Positions 35,323 to 44,419 of a stretch of DNA of 64,000 nt are shown here, piece by piece. Source of the stretch: Weissella ceti. GTDB taxonomy: Bacteria; Bacillota; Bacilli; Lactobacillales; Lactobacillaceae. The DNA is taken from positions 1 through 64,000 of the forward strand of contig NZ_CP074441.1 in the NCBI RefSeq assembly GCF_018394055.1, read 5' to 3'. Under the pieces are notes generated by a model. It searched no databases. It saw only the letters and a list, made by a program, of their open reading frames with translations, and was not told the origin of the DNA. The translations under genes and the position numbers were made by a program. Every line of letters starts with the position of its first letter. Positions within the stretch are counted from its first letter, which is position 1.

Positions 35323-37737
35323 ATGGCATATCAACATCAAAAAATTGAAAAAAAGTGGCAACACTATTGGGACGAGAACCAAACGTTCAAGACTTCTAGC
35401 GCCCACGATAAAGAAAAGTACTTTGCAATGGATATGTTCCCATTCCCATCAGGGCAAGGGCTACACGTTGGACATCCAGAAGGATACACAGCGACTGATA
35501 TTGTGTCACGTATGAAGCGTATGCAAGGATTCAACGTTTTGCACCCAATGGGATTTGATGCCTTTGGTTTGCCAACTGAAGAATACGCGATTAAGACAGG
35601 TACAGATCCAAAGACAGTTACACGTGAAAACGTGAAGAACTTCCGTCGTCAAATGAAGGCCCTAGGGTTGTCATACGACTGGTCACGTGAAGTGAATACA
35701 ACTGATCCACATTACTATAAGTGGACACAATGGATCTTCGAACAATTGTACAAGATGGACTTGGCATACGAAGATGAAATCATGGTTAACTGGGCCCCTG
35801 ACTACAATGGTGGAACAGTTGTGGCCAATGAAGAAATCATCGATGGTAAGACTGAACGTGGTGGCTTCCCAGTTTACCGTGTTCCAATGCGCCAATGGGC
35901 ATTGAAGATTACGGCTTACGCAGATCGTTTGATTGATGATTTGGATGGCCTAGACTGGCCAGACGCCATCAAGGAACAACAACGTAACTGGATCGGACGT
36001 TCAATCGGAGCAGCCGTTAACTTTAACGTTGTTGGCAACGATGCAAAGGTTGAAGTCTTTACAACTCGTGCAGACACATTGCACGGCGCAACTTACCTAG
36101 TGTTGTCACCAGAACATGATTTGGTAGAACAAATCGTTACTGATGACCAAAAGGAAGCAGTTGCAGCATTCAAGGAAACTTTGGCAACAAAGTCTGACTT
36201 GGAACGTACTGACTTGAACAAGGATAAGTCTGGTGTCTTCACTGGTGCTTACGCCGTTAATCCTGTTAACGGTGAAGAACTACCAATTTGGGTAGGGGAC
36301 TATGTGTTGGCTTCATACGGAACGGGTGCTGTTATGGCTGTTCCGGCACATGACCAACGTGACTTTGAATTCGCAACTAAGTACGGATTGCCAATGGTAC
36401 AAGTTATCGAAGGTGGCGACATTACAGAAGCTGCTTACACTGGTGACGGTGTACACATCAACTCAGGTGACTGGGATGGTATGGATAAGGCAACTGCTAT
36501 TGATGCCGCAATCACTTGGTTGACTGAAAACGGCGCTGGTGAAAAGCGTGTGAACTACCGTTTGCGTGACTGGATCTTCTCTCGTCAACGTTACTGGGGT
36601 GAACCAATTCCAGTTATTCATTGGGAAGATGGTGAAACAACACTAGTTCCTGAAGACGAATTGCCACTACGATTGCCAGAAATTGATAACATCATGCCAT
36701 CAGGTACTGGTGAATCTCCATTGGTTAACGTAGACGAATGGGTTAATGTCGTGGATGAAAATGGACGTAAGGGAAAGCGTGAAACGAACACAATGCCACA
36801 ATGGGCTGGTTCATCATGGTACTACCTACGTTACATGGATCCACACAATCAAGATGAATTGGTTTCTAAGGAAGCTATTGACTACTGGCAATCAGTAGAC
36901 TTGTACATTGGTGGTGCAGAACACGCCGTACTACACTTGTTGTACGCTCGTTTCTGGCACAAGGTATTGTACGACCTAGGAGTTGTACCTACTAAGGAAC
37001 CATTCCAATCATTGGCTAACCAAGGTATGATTCTTGGAGAAAACCACGAAAAGATGTCTAAGTCTAAGGGTAATGTTGTTAACCCTGATGATGTCGTTGA
37101 AGAATATGGTGCCGACACACTTCGTATGTACGAAATGTTCATGGGACCTTTGGACCAATCAATTGCTTGGTCTGAAGAAGGTTTGGCTGGATCTCGTCGT
37201 TGGTTGGACCGTGTATGGCGCTTGTTTATCGATGAAGAAGACAAGCTACGTGACCGTGTAACAACTGCGGATGACGAAAAGCTAAAGAAGGTCTACAACG
37301 AAACTGTTAAGAAGGTAACAGACGATTACGAAAACCTACGTTTCAACACGGCGATCTCACAAATGATGATCTTCGTAAACGAAGCTTACAAGGTTGATAT
37401 GATTCCTGTTGCTTACATGGAAGGCTTCTTGCAATTGCTAAACCCAATTGCACCGCATTTGGCAGAAGAACTATGGTCATACCTTCACCCTGAAGAAACA
37501 ATGACTTACAGTGCTTGGCCAACATACGATGAAGCGGCATTGGTTGAATCAGAAATCAAGTTGGTTGTGCAAGTGAACGGTAAGGTTCGTGCCAACATCA
37601 TGATTCCTGCGGACGCTGATCGTGAACAAATGCAAGCATTGGCTCTTGCGGATGAAACAATCCAAAAGTGGTTGGATGGCGCAGAACCTAAGAAGGTGAT
37701 CGCTGTTCCTGGAAAGCTTGTAAATATTGTTGTGTAA
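35323..37737 (+). CDS. leuS: Leucyl-tRNA synthetase
   Basis: Class Ia synthetase with an editing domain. The 804-residue protein has the HIGH-type motif ([19 protein letters not shown]), the CP1 editing insert ([34 protein letters not shown]), the [11 protein letters not shown] region and the KMSKS motif ([12 protein letters not shown]). ATG 35323 was chosen because GAGG lies nine bases upstream; a GTG at 35317 is too close to it. No T-box is seen in the short leader. The gene is divergent from the MnmM-like gene. Confidence 0.98.
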   Translation: MAYQHQKIEKKWQHYWDENQTFKTSSAHDKEKYFAMDMFPFPSGQGLHVGHPEGYTATDIVSRMKRMQGFNVLHPMGFDAFGLPTEEYAIKTGTDPKTVTRENVKNFRRQMKALGLSYDWSREVNTTDPHYYKWTQWIFEQLYKMDLAYEDEIMVNWAPDYNGGTVVANEEIIDGKTERGGFPVYRVPMRQWALKITAYADRLIDDLDGLDWPDAIKEQQRNWIGRSIGAAVNFNVVGNDAKVEVFTTRADTLHGATYLVLSPEHDLVEQIVTDDQKEAVAAFKETLATKSDLERTDLNKDKSGVFTGAYAVNPVNGEELPIWVGDYVLASYGTGAVMAVPAHDQRDFEFATKYGLPMVQVIEGGDITEAAYTGDGVHINSGDWDGMDKATAIDAAITWLTENGAGEKRVNYRLRDWIFSRQRYWGEPIPVIHWEDGETTLVPEDELPLRLPEIDNIMPSGTGESPLVNVDEWVNVVDENGRKGKRETNTMPQWAGSSWYYLRYMDPHNQDELVSKEAIDYWQSVDLYIGGAEHAVLHLLYARFWHKVLYDLGVVPTKEPFQSLANQGMILGENHEKMSKSKGNVVNPDDVVEEYGADTLRMYEMFMGPLDQSIAWSEEGLAGSRRWLDRVWRLFIDEEDKLRDRVTTADDEKLKKVYNETVKKVTDDYENLRFNTAISQMMIFVNEAYKVDMIPVAYMEGFLQLLNPIAPHLAEELWSYLHPEETMTYSAWPTYDEAALVESEIKLVVQVNGKVRANIMIPADADREQMQALALADETIQKWLDGAEPKKVIAVPGKLVNIVV

Positions 37738-37746
37738 ATAAAACAA

Positions 37747-37776
37747 ATGAAGACACCTTAGGGTGTCTTTTTTGTA
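37747..37776 (+). terminator. leuS terminator
   Basis: AGACACC-TTAG-GGTGTCT hairpin (37751-37768), followed by six T. Confidence 0.9.
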
Positions 37777-37911
37777 TATCAAATAAAATACCAAAAGATA
37801 TTTTTTAAATTGACGTGTTTTCATTTATAAAAATTACGGGTGAATAGTGATTTTTTTAAGGTGAAATCAGGTATAATTACTAATTGAGTGACTGGTTTCA
37901 GTCACGATTAT

Positions 37912-37984
37912 GGCGTTATAGTTCAACGGGATAGAACAAGAGCCTCCTAAGCTTTAGATCACAGTTCGAGTCTGTGTAACGTCA
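37912..37984 (+). tRNA. tRNA-Arg (CCT)
   Basis: 73-nt cloverleaf. Acceptor GGCGTTA pairs with TAACGTC (one wobble), and the anticodon loop CTCCTAA carries CCT, reading AGG. A TATAAT lies at 37872-37877 and a GTGACTG/CAGTCAC hairpin at 37888-37905. There is no terminator before the flippase start 27 bp downstream, so the tRNA is probably processed from the leader of that mRNA. Confidence 0.93.
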
Positions 37985-38010
37985 TCAGAATTGGGAGAGG
38001 ATAATAACCG

Positions 38011-39936
38011 ATGATTGATGAGAATGACCACAAAGTGTCTGCTGAAGACACAGAAACCAAACAACTAAATACTTTGCCGGTTCGACCAGTTGAACAAAAA
38101 GAAATTGATGTTCATGAAGTATCAGACCCATTTGCCAAGGATGCGCCAAACCCAGAAGATTTGATTTTTACAGATCCTGAAGGTCCAACTTATGTGGCTG
38201 GTAATCAATTCGTTGACCAAGCCCCACGTTTGGGAGCAACAACCCTAATTGACTTGTCACAAGTGCAACAAGAATTAGACAATCTTGATTCAGATGGGGA
38301 TGAGGAAGAAATCTCAGACTTTGATGAAGCCAACGCCGCTTCACGTATGTTGCGTGGGTCAATGTGGATGACCATTGGAAGTCTAGCGTCACGATTCCTT
38401 GGAGCGATTTATATCATTCCTTGGGTAGCGATGATTGGTAACGTCTACTTTAACCAAGCAAATTCATTGTACGCGCAAGGTTACCAAATCTATGGTGTGG
38501 CTTTGATGGTTGCAACGGCTGGGTTACCAAACGTTGTTGCCCGTCTTGTGGCGGAATACAGTGCCAAGAAAGAATTTGGGACTGTTAAACAGGTCCTAAA
38601 GCAATCTTTGTTGCTTGGTGGAGCAATGGGAGCGGCAGCTGCCTTGTTCCTATATCTATTCGCAGGACTATTAGCTCAAGGTGATCCAAACGTTGTGTTG
38701 GTTATCCGTTCGCTAACCGCAGCAGTCCTAGTGATTCCAATCCTAGCCATGCTACGTGGATTCCTACAAGGATATGAGATGATGGCGCCATCTGCTATTT
38801 CACAGTTTGTGGAACAAGTGGTCCGTGTTATCTACATGTTAGGAATGACTTATTGGATTATGGTTGCGACGAATGGTAGTTGGGTAGATGCAACTGTGCA
38901 ATCAACCTTTGCGGCCTTCTGGGGAGCGTTAGCTGGTATTGCGGTACTTATCTTCAGTATGATTCGTCGTCGTGACTTCTTTAACCGACAAGCAGAACAA
39001 TCAATTCAAGTAGAAGATGTTGATACTCGTCAATTAATGATTCGTATGGCTCGCCAATCTGTCCCAGTTATCTTGGGTGGATCAGCAATTGCCTTGGTAC
39101 AATTGATTGACCAATACACATTCTTCAATATCATGAAGACCTTTACTTCATTTGGTGCAACAGCAGTACAAGATATGTATGCGCAATTTGCTTTTAATTC
39201 TAACAAGTTGGTGATGCTAACGATTTCACTAGCCGTTGGACTAGCTGAAACAGCCTTGCCATTGTTGGCGCGTGCTCGTGAAACGCGTGATTTCGATATC
39301 ATTAGTGATCGTATTACGTACGCTATGAAGCTTTTGAGCTTTGTGATGGTACCGGCAGCGTTGGGGATGGCAGTTATCGCCCAACCATTGTACCTATTGT
39401 TCTACAACACAAATGACGTCCACAATGGAACACTAGTGTTGCAATACGCAAGTATCACATCAATCGTGCTAGGATTGTACATGGTTGTTTTGGCTATGTA
39501 CCAAGGACTTGGTCGTTTACGTGAAACAGTGCAATTGTTGGGTGTTATTATCGTTGCTAAGCTGATTCTACAAGTACCACTAACATTGGCGTTTGCTGGA
39601 ATGGGACCATTGATGTCTACAGCAATTGCATTCTCAGCGGGAATCTTCCTAGCACTACGTCGCTTGAGCCGTGACTACGGTATTGATTGGGATCCATTCA
39701 ATAAGTCATTGGTTATCATCTTGATGTGGAGCTTAATCATGTTCTCAGTGACTCTACCATTTAGCATGATGCTAAGTAGCGTTCTTGGAACAGGTAAGTT
39801 GGTTCAATTGTTTATTATCTTGATTGTTGGTGGACTTGGTGGGGCAATTTATGGAATTGCTGCACTAAAGACACCATTAGCTGTTGATGTTCTTGGACCT
39901 CGAGCTGAAAAGCTAGCCAAGAAGTTGCCGTTTTAA
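38011..39936 (+). CDS. MurJ/SpoVB-type polysaccharide (lipid II) flippase
   Basis: A 641-residue polytopic membrane protein of the MVF/MOP superfamily with about 14 membrane helices, predicted to flip lipid-linked cell-wall precursor. It is most like YtgP-type MurJ proteins of Firmicutes (RGSMWMTIGSLASRFLGAIYIIPW; GLPNVVARLVAEYSAK; AETALPLLARARE). An unusual ~110-residue hydrophilic, acidic N-terminal extension (rich in Asp, Glu, Pro, Thr) precedes the first helix and would be cytosolic. ATG 38011 has GGGAGAGG upstream. It follows tRNA-Arg with no terminator and ends close to a DnaA-box cluster. Confidence 0.9.
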   Translation: MIDENDHKVSAEDTETKQLNTLPVRPVEQKEIDVHEVSDPFAKDAPNPEDLIFTDPEGPTYVAGNQFVDQAPRLGATTLIDLSQVQQELDNLDSDGDEEEISDFDEANAASRMLRGSMWMTIGSLASRFLGAIYIIPWVAMIGNVYFNQANSLYAQGYQIYGVALMVATAGLPNVVARLVAEYSAKKEFGTVKQVLKQSLLLGGAMGAAAALFLYLFAGLLAQGDPNVVLVIRSLTAAVLVIPILAMLRGFLQGYEMMAPSAISQFVEQVVRVIYMLGMTYWIMVATNGSWVDATVQSTFAAFWGALAGIAVLIFSMIRRRDFFNRQAEQSIQVEDVDTRQLMIRMARQSVPVILGGSAIALVQLIDQYTFFNIMKTFTSFGATAVQDMYAQFAFNSNKLVMLTISLAVGLAETALPLLARARETRDFDIISDRITYAMKLLSFVMVPAALGMAVIAQPLYLLFYNTNDVHNGTLVLQYASITSIVLGLYMVVLAMYQGLGRLRETVQLLGVIIVAKLILQVPLTLAFAGMGPLMSTAIAFSAGIFLALRRLSRDYGIDWDPFNKSLVIILMWSLIMFSVTLPFSMMLSSVLGTGKLVQLFIILIVGGLGGAIYGIAALKTPLAVDVLGPRAEKLAKKLPF

Positions 39937-39951
39937 ATAAAATAAAGAAAA

Positions 39952-40008
39952 AGTTATCCACAAAAAACTGTGGATAACTTGTGGAAAACCATAGATTTAT
40001 GTGGATAA
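39952..40008. other. DnaA-box cluster outside oriC
   Basis: Three perfect DnaA boxes within 57 bp: TTATCCACA at 39954-39962 and its complement at 39969-39977 and 40000-40008, with weak TGTGGAAAA-type boxes between and after. The first two form an 11-bp inverted repeat (AGTTATCCACA/TGTGGATAACT). Similar clusters titrate DnaA in B. subtilis and E. coli (datA). Alternatively, the repeat may partly act as the 3' end of the flippase mRNA, although a clear T run is missing. Confidence 0.8.
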
Positions 40009-40061
40009 CTCGACATAACACGTGGAAAACTACGCTGATTGCCTAAATATAGCGATTTGAT

Positions 40062-40108
40062 TTGACCTTAAGTTAAATAATAGCTATAATAATATGGTTA
40101 TCGATAAC
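40062..40108 (+). promoter_or_regulatory. Strong promoter with adjacent palindrome
   Basis: -35 TTGACC (40062-40067), 17-bp spacer and -10 TATAAT (40085-40090). A perfect 12-bp palindrome GTTATCGATAAC (40097-40108) covers the expected transcription start and could be an operator. Confidence 0.7.
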
Positions 40109-40129
40109 ACTAGATGGAGGAATTTAACT

Positions 40130-40267
40130 ATGGCTATGAAGTCACCATATAACTCATGGGCAAGCCGCCGTCCAGTTGGAAACGACACTAAGAAGAAGCA
40201 ACGTGTTGCTGAAGTTGTCAACATCCAACAATGGGCTAAGGGTACTGCCGAGTTGAAGTCAAAGTAA
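40130..40267 (+). CDS. Small basic protein, 45 residues
   Basis: Short ORF starting MAMKSPYNSWASRRPVGNDT and ending AKGTAELKSK, with no membrane segment. Start support is strong: TGGAGGAA eight bases before ATG 40130, a near-consensus promoter upstream and a perfect terminator downstream. Codons are those of highly expressed genes in this window (AAC, GAC, CAA, AAG). It has many Lys/Arg and two Trp; an RNA- or ribosome-associated role is conceivable but not shown. I do not recognise the family. Confidence 0.8.
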   Translation: MAMKSPYNSWASRRPVGNDTKKKQRVAEVVNIQQWAKGTAELKSK

Positions 40268-40285
40268 TTTGATTTTTAAATCGTG

Positions 40286-40326
40286 ATAAAAAGACCAACG
40301 TAGATATACGTTGGTCTTTTTTTGTC
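40286..40326. terminator. Bidirectional terminator
   Basis: AAAAGACCAACG pairs with CGTTGGTCTTTT (40289-40320), with flanking A and T runs. It lies between convergent genes. Confidence 0.93.
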
Positions 40327-40333
40327 GTCTTTT

Positions 40334-40633
40334 TTAGTTAATCTTATTCAACAAGTTATTGAATGTCTCAGTATCTAAAGCAGTTGTGAGAAAACGACTC
40401 ATCGGTGTAATGTCATGACGCGCATTAAATTTCAGAGGACGAGTCTCCACAATTACGACTGTTTGTTGATTTTCAGTTAGAAATAACTGACCAGGGGCAC
40501 TGAATTTACCTTTCGTATGTTTCCCGATACGCCAACTATGTACGGAAATGGGCTCTTTGGGAGCGAAACCACCATTATTTGTGGGCGTTAAAACAATCCC
40601 AATGAGTTCCAAGGTTGGATACTTACTAGCCAT
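40334..40633 (-). CDS. Hypothetical protein, 99 residues
   Basis: Not recognised. It begins MASKYPTLELIGIVLTPTNN and is beta-rich and soluble (GQLFLTENQQTVVIVETRPL), with a short helical C-terminus (SRFLTTALDTETFNNLLNKI). ATG 40633 was chosen because AAAGGTGG lies seven bases before it; a TTG two codons upstream is too close to that SD. It converges on the 45-residue gene, sharing a terminator. The 336-bp region upstream of it is shared with a permease gene and contains palindromes. Confidence 0.72.
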   Translation of the reverse strand: MASKYPTLELIGIVLTPTNNGGFAPKEPISVHSWRIGKHTKGKFSAPGQLFLTENQQTVVIVETRPLKFNARHDITPMSRFLTTALDTETFNNLLNKIN

Positions 40634-40903
40634 AATCAAACCACCTTTCTATTGTTATTCATTATAGCAAAAAGTGATTATACTATTTGTTTTTCACCAA
40701 AAGAACGCAGTGAATAGGTACGATATTTATTTTTCAAAACAAGCGATATTTCGGTTAAACACGAACTATACGAAAAACAAAACGTACAATCATTCAGCTA
40801 TATGAAAAAAAGTGGTAAAAAAAGCCCTTTTTTAATTTTAATGTTTGCGTTATGCAAGAAAGGTGTGCTATTCTAGGTGACGTTGAATGTTGCTGTAATC
40901 AAA

Positions 40904-40951
40904 TGTGAAACGTTTTACAGTAATACACGTTATCAATGTTCAGAATGAACA
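40904..40951. promoter_or_regulatory. Two palindromes upstream of the APC permease
   Basis: TGTGAAACGTTTTACA (40904-40919) is a near-palindrome that partly fits both Rex and CcpA (cre) sites. TGTTCA-GAA-TGAACA (40937-40951) is a perfect palindrome just before the ribosome binding site. Otherwise the gap 40640-40969 shows only AT-rich DNA. Confidence 0.45.
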
Positions 40952-40969
40952 CATTAAGGGGTTGGAGTT

Positions 40970-42307
40970 ATGTCAGAAGGTGTCAAACTAAAGCGTTCAA
41001 TGGGTCTGTGGTCAGGATTATCTTTGGTCATCGGAACTGTTATTGGATCAGGTGTATTTTTTAAGCAAGCGAGTGTTCTTGAACAAGCAGGAAGCACAAC
41101 TGCTGGATTAGCAGCATGGATCGTCGGAGGTATCATTACTTTGGCGGCTGGATTGACTATTTCAGAAGTTGCTGCTCGTTTGCCAAAGACTGGTGGATTG
41201 TACAGCTACATCGAATCACTATATGGTTCAGCAGCTGGATTCTTAACTGGTTGGATGCAAGTTATCGTGTATGCACCGGCTGTTATTGCTTCAATTGGTG
41301 GATATGCTGCCTTCCTGACAGCGAACTTCTTGGGATTGCCTACAGAAGCAGCTCGTTGGATCACGATTTCATACATCATGTTGGTGGTGTTGATTAACGT
41401 TTTGGAAAACCGCGTTACGGCTGCTTTCCAAGTAATCACGACATCAATTAAGATGATTCCGATTGTGCTATTGATTGGATACGGATTGTTCTTTGGACAA
41501 GTTGATGCGTTGGGTCAAACTGTGACACAACTAACATCTACAGCTAAGGGTGGATTCGGAATGGCCGTTTTGGCAACTTTGTTTGCTTATGATGGTTGGA
41601 TCTTGCTATCTAACTTGGCAGGAGAACTAAAGAACCCACGTCGTGACATGCCGCGTTCAATCGTTTACGGTGTGTCAATCATCGTATTGGCTTACGTTGG
41701 TGTTACTTACGCTGTTTACCGTGCGTTGCCAGCAGAACAAATCATTGCTTTGCAAAACAACTCAACATTCGTAATGGCTACACAAGCTTTTGGTGAATTT
41801 GGTGGACGTGCTTTGAGTATCACAATCATCATCTCAATGTGGGGAACATTGAATGGTAAGATGATTGCTTTCCCTCGTATGGCATACGCAATGTCAAAGG
41901 ACGGATTGTTCCCTAAGTACTTGTCACGTTTGAACGCGAAGACACAAGAACCAATTGCGGCAATTCTTTCAGTTGCGGCAATAGCTATGTCAATTGCCTT
42001 GTTCACTAACTCAGCTGACCGTCTATCTGACATTGCTATCTTCACTATCTGGATTTTCTACACAGCGGCATTCTTTGGAATCTTTATTCTACGTCGTCAA
42101 AGCAAGAAGAACCCAGATACACAAGAAGCCCCATTGTTTAAGACACCTTTGTACCCAATCACACCATTGGTTGCGATTGGTGGAGCGATGTTCGTATTGA
42201 TCTCAACCCTTCAATCCGACTTCCAAAGCGTTATGATTTCAATGGTTATGGTTGGACTTGGTTTGCCAGTCTACCACTACTACCGTAAGAAGAATAACGT
42301 ACAATAA
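40970..42307 (+). CDS. APC-family amino acid permease (SteT/LAT type)
   Basis: A 445-residue transporter with 12 predicted membrane helices. The opening GLWSGLSLVIGTVIGSGVFF contains the GSG-type substrate-binding turn of the APC superfamily, and LPKTGGLYSYIESLYG in the next segment is typical of the LAT/SteT branch (serine/threonine or broad amino-acid exchange). Substrate cannot be read from the sequence. ATG 40970 has GGGGTTGGAG upstream. It is monocistronic with a terminator, and palindromes in the leader suggest regulation. Confidence 0.92.
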   Translation: MSEGVKLKRSMGLWSGLSLVIGTVIGSGVFFKQASVLEQAGSTTAGLAAWIVGGIITLAAGLTISEVAARLPKTGGLYSYIESLYGSAAGFLTGWMQVIVYAPAVIASIGGYAAFLTANFLGLPTEAARWITISYIMLVVLINVLENRVTAAFQVITTSIKMIPIVLLIGYGLFFGQVDALGQTVTQLTSTAKGGFGMAVLATLFAYDGWILLSNLAGELKNPRRDMPRSIVYGVSIIVLAYVGVTYAVYRALPAEQIIALQNNSTFVMATQAFGEFGGRALSITIIISMWGTLNGKMIAFPRMAYAMSKDGLFPKYLSRLNAKTQEPIAAILSVAAIAMSIALFTNSADRLSDIAIFTIWIFYTAAFFGIFILRRQSKKNPDTQEAPLFKTPLYPITPLVAIGGAMFVLISTLQSDFQSVMISMVMVGLGLPVYHYYRKKNNVQ

Positions 42308-42314
42308 TTTATAA

Positions 42315-42352
42315 TTAAAAAAGACCTCAAAAATTATTTTGAGGTCTTTTTT
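42315..42352 (+). terminator. Permease terminator
   Basis: AAAAAGACCTCAAAA pairs with TTTTGAGGTCTTTTTT around an ATTA loop. Confidence 0.94.
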
Positions 42353-42424
42353 CTAAGTTAGAGATAAAGCACATAAGCGGTCATTGAGCCGAAAGAGTAA
42401 TCAAAAAAGTAAGGATATTTAGAA

Positions 42425-43033
42425 ATGAATGTATTGAAAAAGATTTTTGGCGTTGTTATGCCATTGGTAGTTGGCTGCGGAATTGCGTTGCTACTTAACG
42501 CATTTGTATTAACGATTGTGACGGTAGATGGGGAATCAATGGAACCCAATCTTCATGATCGAGATAAAGTTGTAGCCCTGAAGTTCAAAGATGTTACGCG
42601 CAATGCCGTCATTCTATTTGAAGCAAACGGTGTTGATCCAAAAGCTCAAGGGCAGAAACAAAAGCTGTATGTAAAACGTGTAATCGGGGTGCCAGGTGAT
42701 GAGATTACTTACACTAACGAAGGTGACTTGTTTGTAAATGGTGTGAAAGATCCACAAAACTATTTAACTGAACCACAAAAAATTAATGGCACACTAGATA
42801 TGTTGCAAGGAGACCTAGCCAGCCAAGGATTTACGTTAGCGAGTTTGTCACAACAACAAAATTGGCTAGCACCAACAACGGTTAATAAAGTGCCCGCAGA
42901 TTCATATTTTGTGATGGGAGATAACCGCGCGATTTCAAATGATAGTCGTGCTTGGGGATTCGTACCCAAGGATAAGATCAAAGGCGTTGTATACGCACCC
43001 TTCTGGATTGAAAATGATGGGCTAATCAATTAG
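42425..43033 (+). CDS. lepB: Signal peptidase I
   Basis: Membrane-bound serine/lysine protease that cleaves signal peptides of secreted proteins. The 202-residue protein has one N-terminal membrane helix (about 8-34). The catalytic Ser38 is in DGESMEP and the catalytic lysine is Lys84 in YVKRVIGVPGD. Box E is FVMGDNRAISNDSRAWG. Size and motif spacing are normal for Gram-positive SipS-type enzymes. The SD (AAGGATA) is moderate. No downstream terminator is obvious before the next promoter. Confidence 0.96.
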   Translation: MNVLKKIFGVVMPLVVGCGIALLLNAFVLTIVTVDGESMEPNLHDRDKVVALKFKDVTRNAVILFEANGVDPKAQGQKQKLYVKRVIGVPGDEITYTNEGDLFVNGVKDPQNYLTEPQKINGTLDMLQGDLASQGFTLASLSQQQNWLAPTTVNKVPADSYFVMGDNRAISNDSRAWGFVPKDKIKGVVYAPFWIENDGLIN

Positions 43034-43044
43034 ATGGAGCAATT

Positions 43045-43073
43045 TTGACATGTATTTTTTACTGTGCTATGCT
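43045..43073 (+). promoter_or_regulatory. Promoter of rsgA leader
   Basis: -35 TTGACA (43045-43050), 17-bp spacer and extended -10 TGC-TATGCT (43065-43073). Confidence 0.8.
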
Positions 43074-43105
43074 AGCAAGCATGTCAAAGAAGGAGAGCAC
43101 TTTTT

Positions 43106-43168
43106 ATGTTTAAAATGACTGCCACACAGAAGGATATTGTAATGCGCCGAGAGGCACTTGCAAAATAA
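43106..43168 (+). CDS. Short leader peptide upstream of rsgA (20 residues)
   Basis: ATG 43106 has AAGGAGAG ten bases upstream and encodes MFKMTATQKDIVMRREALAK, then TAA. The end of the ORF lies inside the 5' arm of an RNA hairpin (GAGAGGC 43150-43156 and TTGCA 43159-43163 pairing with TGCAA and GCCTCTC, up to about 43196). This layout resembles translation-coupled attenuation leaders. Regulation of rsgA is inferred; the peptide may also be a small protein in its own right. Confidence 0.55.
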   Translation: MFKMTATQKDIVMRREALAK

Positions 43169-43228
43169 TCAGATCAAAATGCAATTGGCCTCTCATAAGT
43201 TTGCATAGACTTTTGGAGGAATAATAAA

Positions 43229-44290
43229 TTGACTACATCTACTTTAAAAAATATTGGATTTACAGCAGAAAATCAGGTTGATCTTGATGCGAAACAGATT
43301 ATTGGGCGTGTTTCATCACAGGCACAGAACTTGTACCGAGTTTTGACAGAAAATGGTGAAACGTATGCCAAAGTCTCTGGGAAATTTGCATATCAGGTGA
43401 CACAACTAAGTGAATATCCGGCCGTAGGCGACTTCGTCGTGTTAGATGCAATGACTGATAACACTGACCAAGCCGTTATTCATAAAGTTCTGCCACGTAA
43501 AAGTCGCTTAGCACGTGAAAGTGCCGGGGATTCGTCAGAAGAACAATTGATTGCGACGAATATTGATAAGATTTTCATCTGTATGTCTTTGAATGAAGAC
43601 TATAATTTACGACGATTAGAACGCTATCTAGCAATTGCTTGGAACAGTGGTTCAATGCCGTATATCATCTTAACCAAGACCGACCTGTGTGCCGACTTAG
43701 ATGATAAGTTAGCTGAAATAGCAGAAGTTGCGATTGGTGTTTCCGTTATTTGTACAACCAATGCAGCTGAAAATGGCTATGCAGAGATTGAAAAACATCT
43801 TGAATCAGGTAAAACGTCAGTCTTTGTTGGATCATCCGGTGTTGGGAAGTCGACATTAATCAATCATTTTAAGACTGGTGGTGAAATTACCACAGATCGA
43901 TTACGCAATGATGATAAAGGCCGACATACAACAACTCAACGTGACTTGTATGTCTTACCACATTATCGCGGTATGGTTATTGATACACCGGGGATGCGTG
44001 AACTTGGTATTGGTGCAGCAGATATCTCTCAGGTATTCGAAGATATTGATGACTTGGCTAACATGTGTAAATTTAATGATTGTACCCACACGTCTGAGCC
44101 TAAATGTGCCGTAAAAAAGGCGATTAAAAATGGAACGTTATCAGAGAAACGATTAGATAGTTATCAAAAGCTACAATTAGAATCTGAATACGATGGCATG
44201 AATGCCAAAATGATTGAACAAACCAAGCTTAATCGCATGCTAGGTGGGAAGAAGTCTGTTCAGAAAATGTTGAAGGAACATAAATACTAA
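43229..44290 (+). CDS. rsgA: Ribosome small-subunit-dependent GTPase A
   Basis: Circularly permuted GTPase that aids late 30S maturation. The 353-residue protein has an N-terminal OB fold and GTPase motifs in permuted order: LTKTDL (G4) first, then the P-loop GSSGVGKSTL (G1), DRLRNDDKGRHTTTQRDL (switch) and DTPGMREL (G3). The C-terminal zinc site is CKFNDCTHTSEPKCAV. The start is TTG 43229 with GGAGGA eight bases upstream. A leader peptide and hairpin precede it. It ends at a strong terminator. Confidence 0.95.
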   Translation: MTTSTLKNIGFTAENQVDLDAKQIIGRVSSQAQNLYRVLTENGETYAKVSGKFAYQVTQLSEYPAVGDFVVLDAMTDNTDQAVIHKVLPRKSRLARESAGDSSEEQLIATNIDKIFICMSLNEDYNLRRLERYLAIAWNSGSMPYIILTKTDLCADLDDKLAEIAEVAIGVSVICTTNAAENGYAEIEKHLESGKTSVFVGSSGVGKSTLINHFKTGGEITTDRLRNDDKGRHTTTQRDLYVLPHYRGMVIDTPGMRELGIGAADISQVFEDIDDLANMCKFNDCTHTSEPKCAVKKAIKNGTLSEKRLDSYQKLQLESEYDGMNAKMIEQTKLNRMLGGKKSVQKMLKEHKY

Positions 44291-44328
44291 ATGATTAGTG
44301 TGTGATGTTTCGAAAAACAGAAAAGCCG

Positions 44329-44367
44329 TAAACACAGTTTTAATACTATGTTTACGGCTTTTTTATT
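44329..44367. terminator. rsgA terminator
   Basis: AAAAGCCGTAAACA with TGTTTACGGCTTTT (44331-44361), flanked by A and T runs. It also faces the convergent acidic-protein gene. Confidence 0.93.
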
Positions 44368-44419
44368 TACTTAATTTTGGATATACCTGTAGTGATTACG
44401 CTCAATTGGGCTTACGTTT

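Noticed and set aside
41716-42045. Minus-strand frame inside the permease gene
   Set aside because: Shadow of a strong membrane-protein gene on the other strand, without its own SD.
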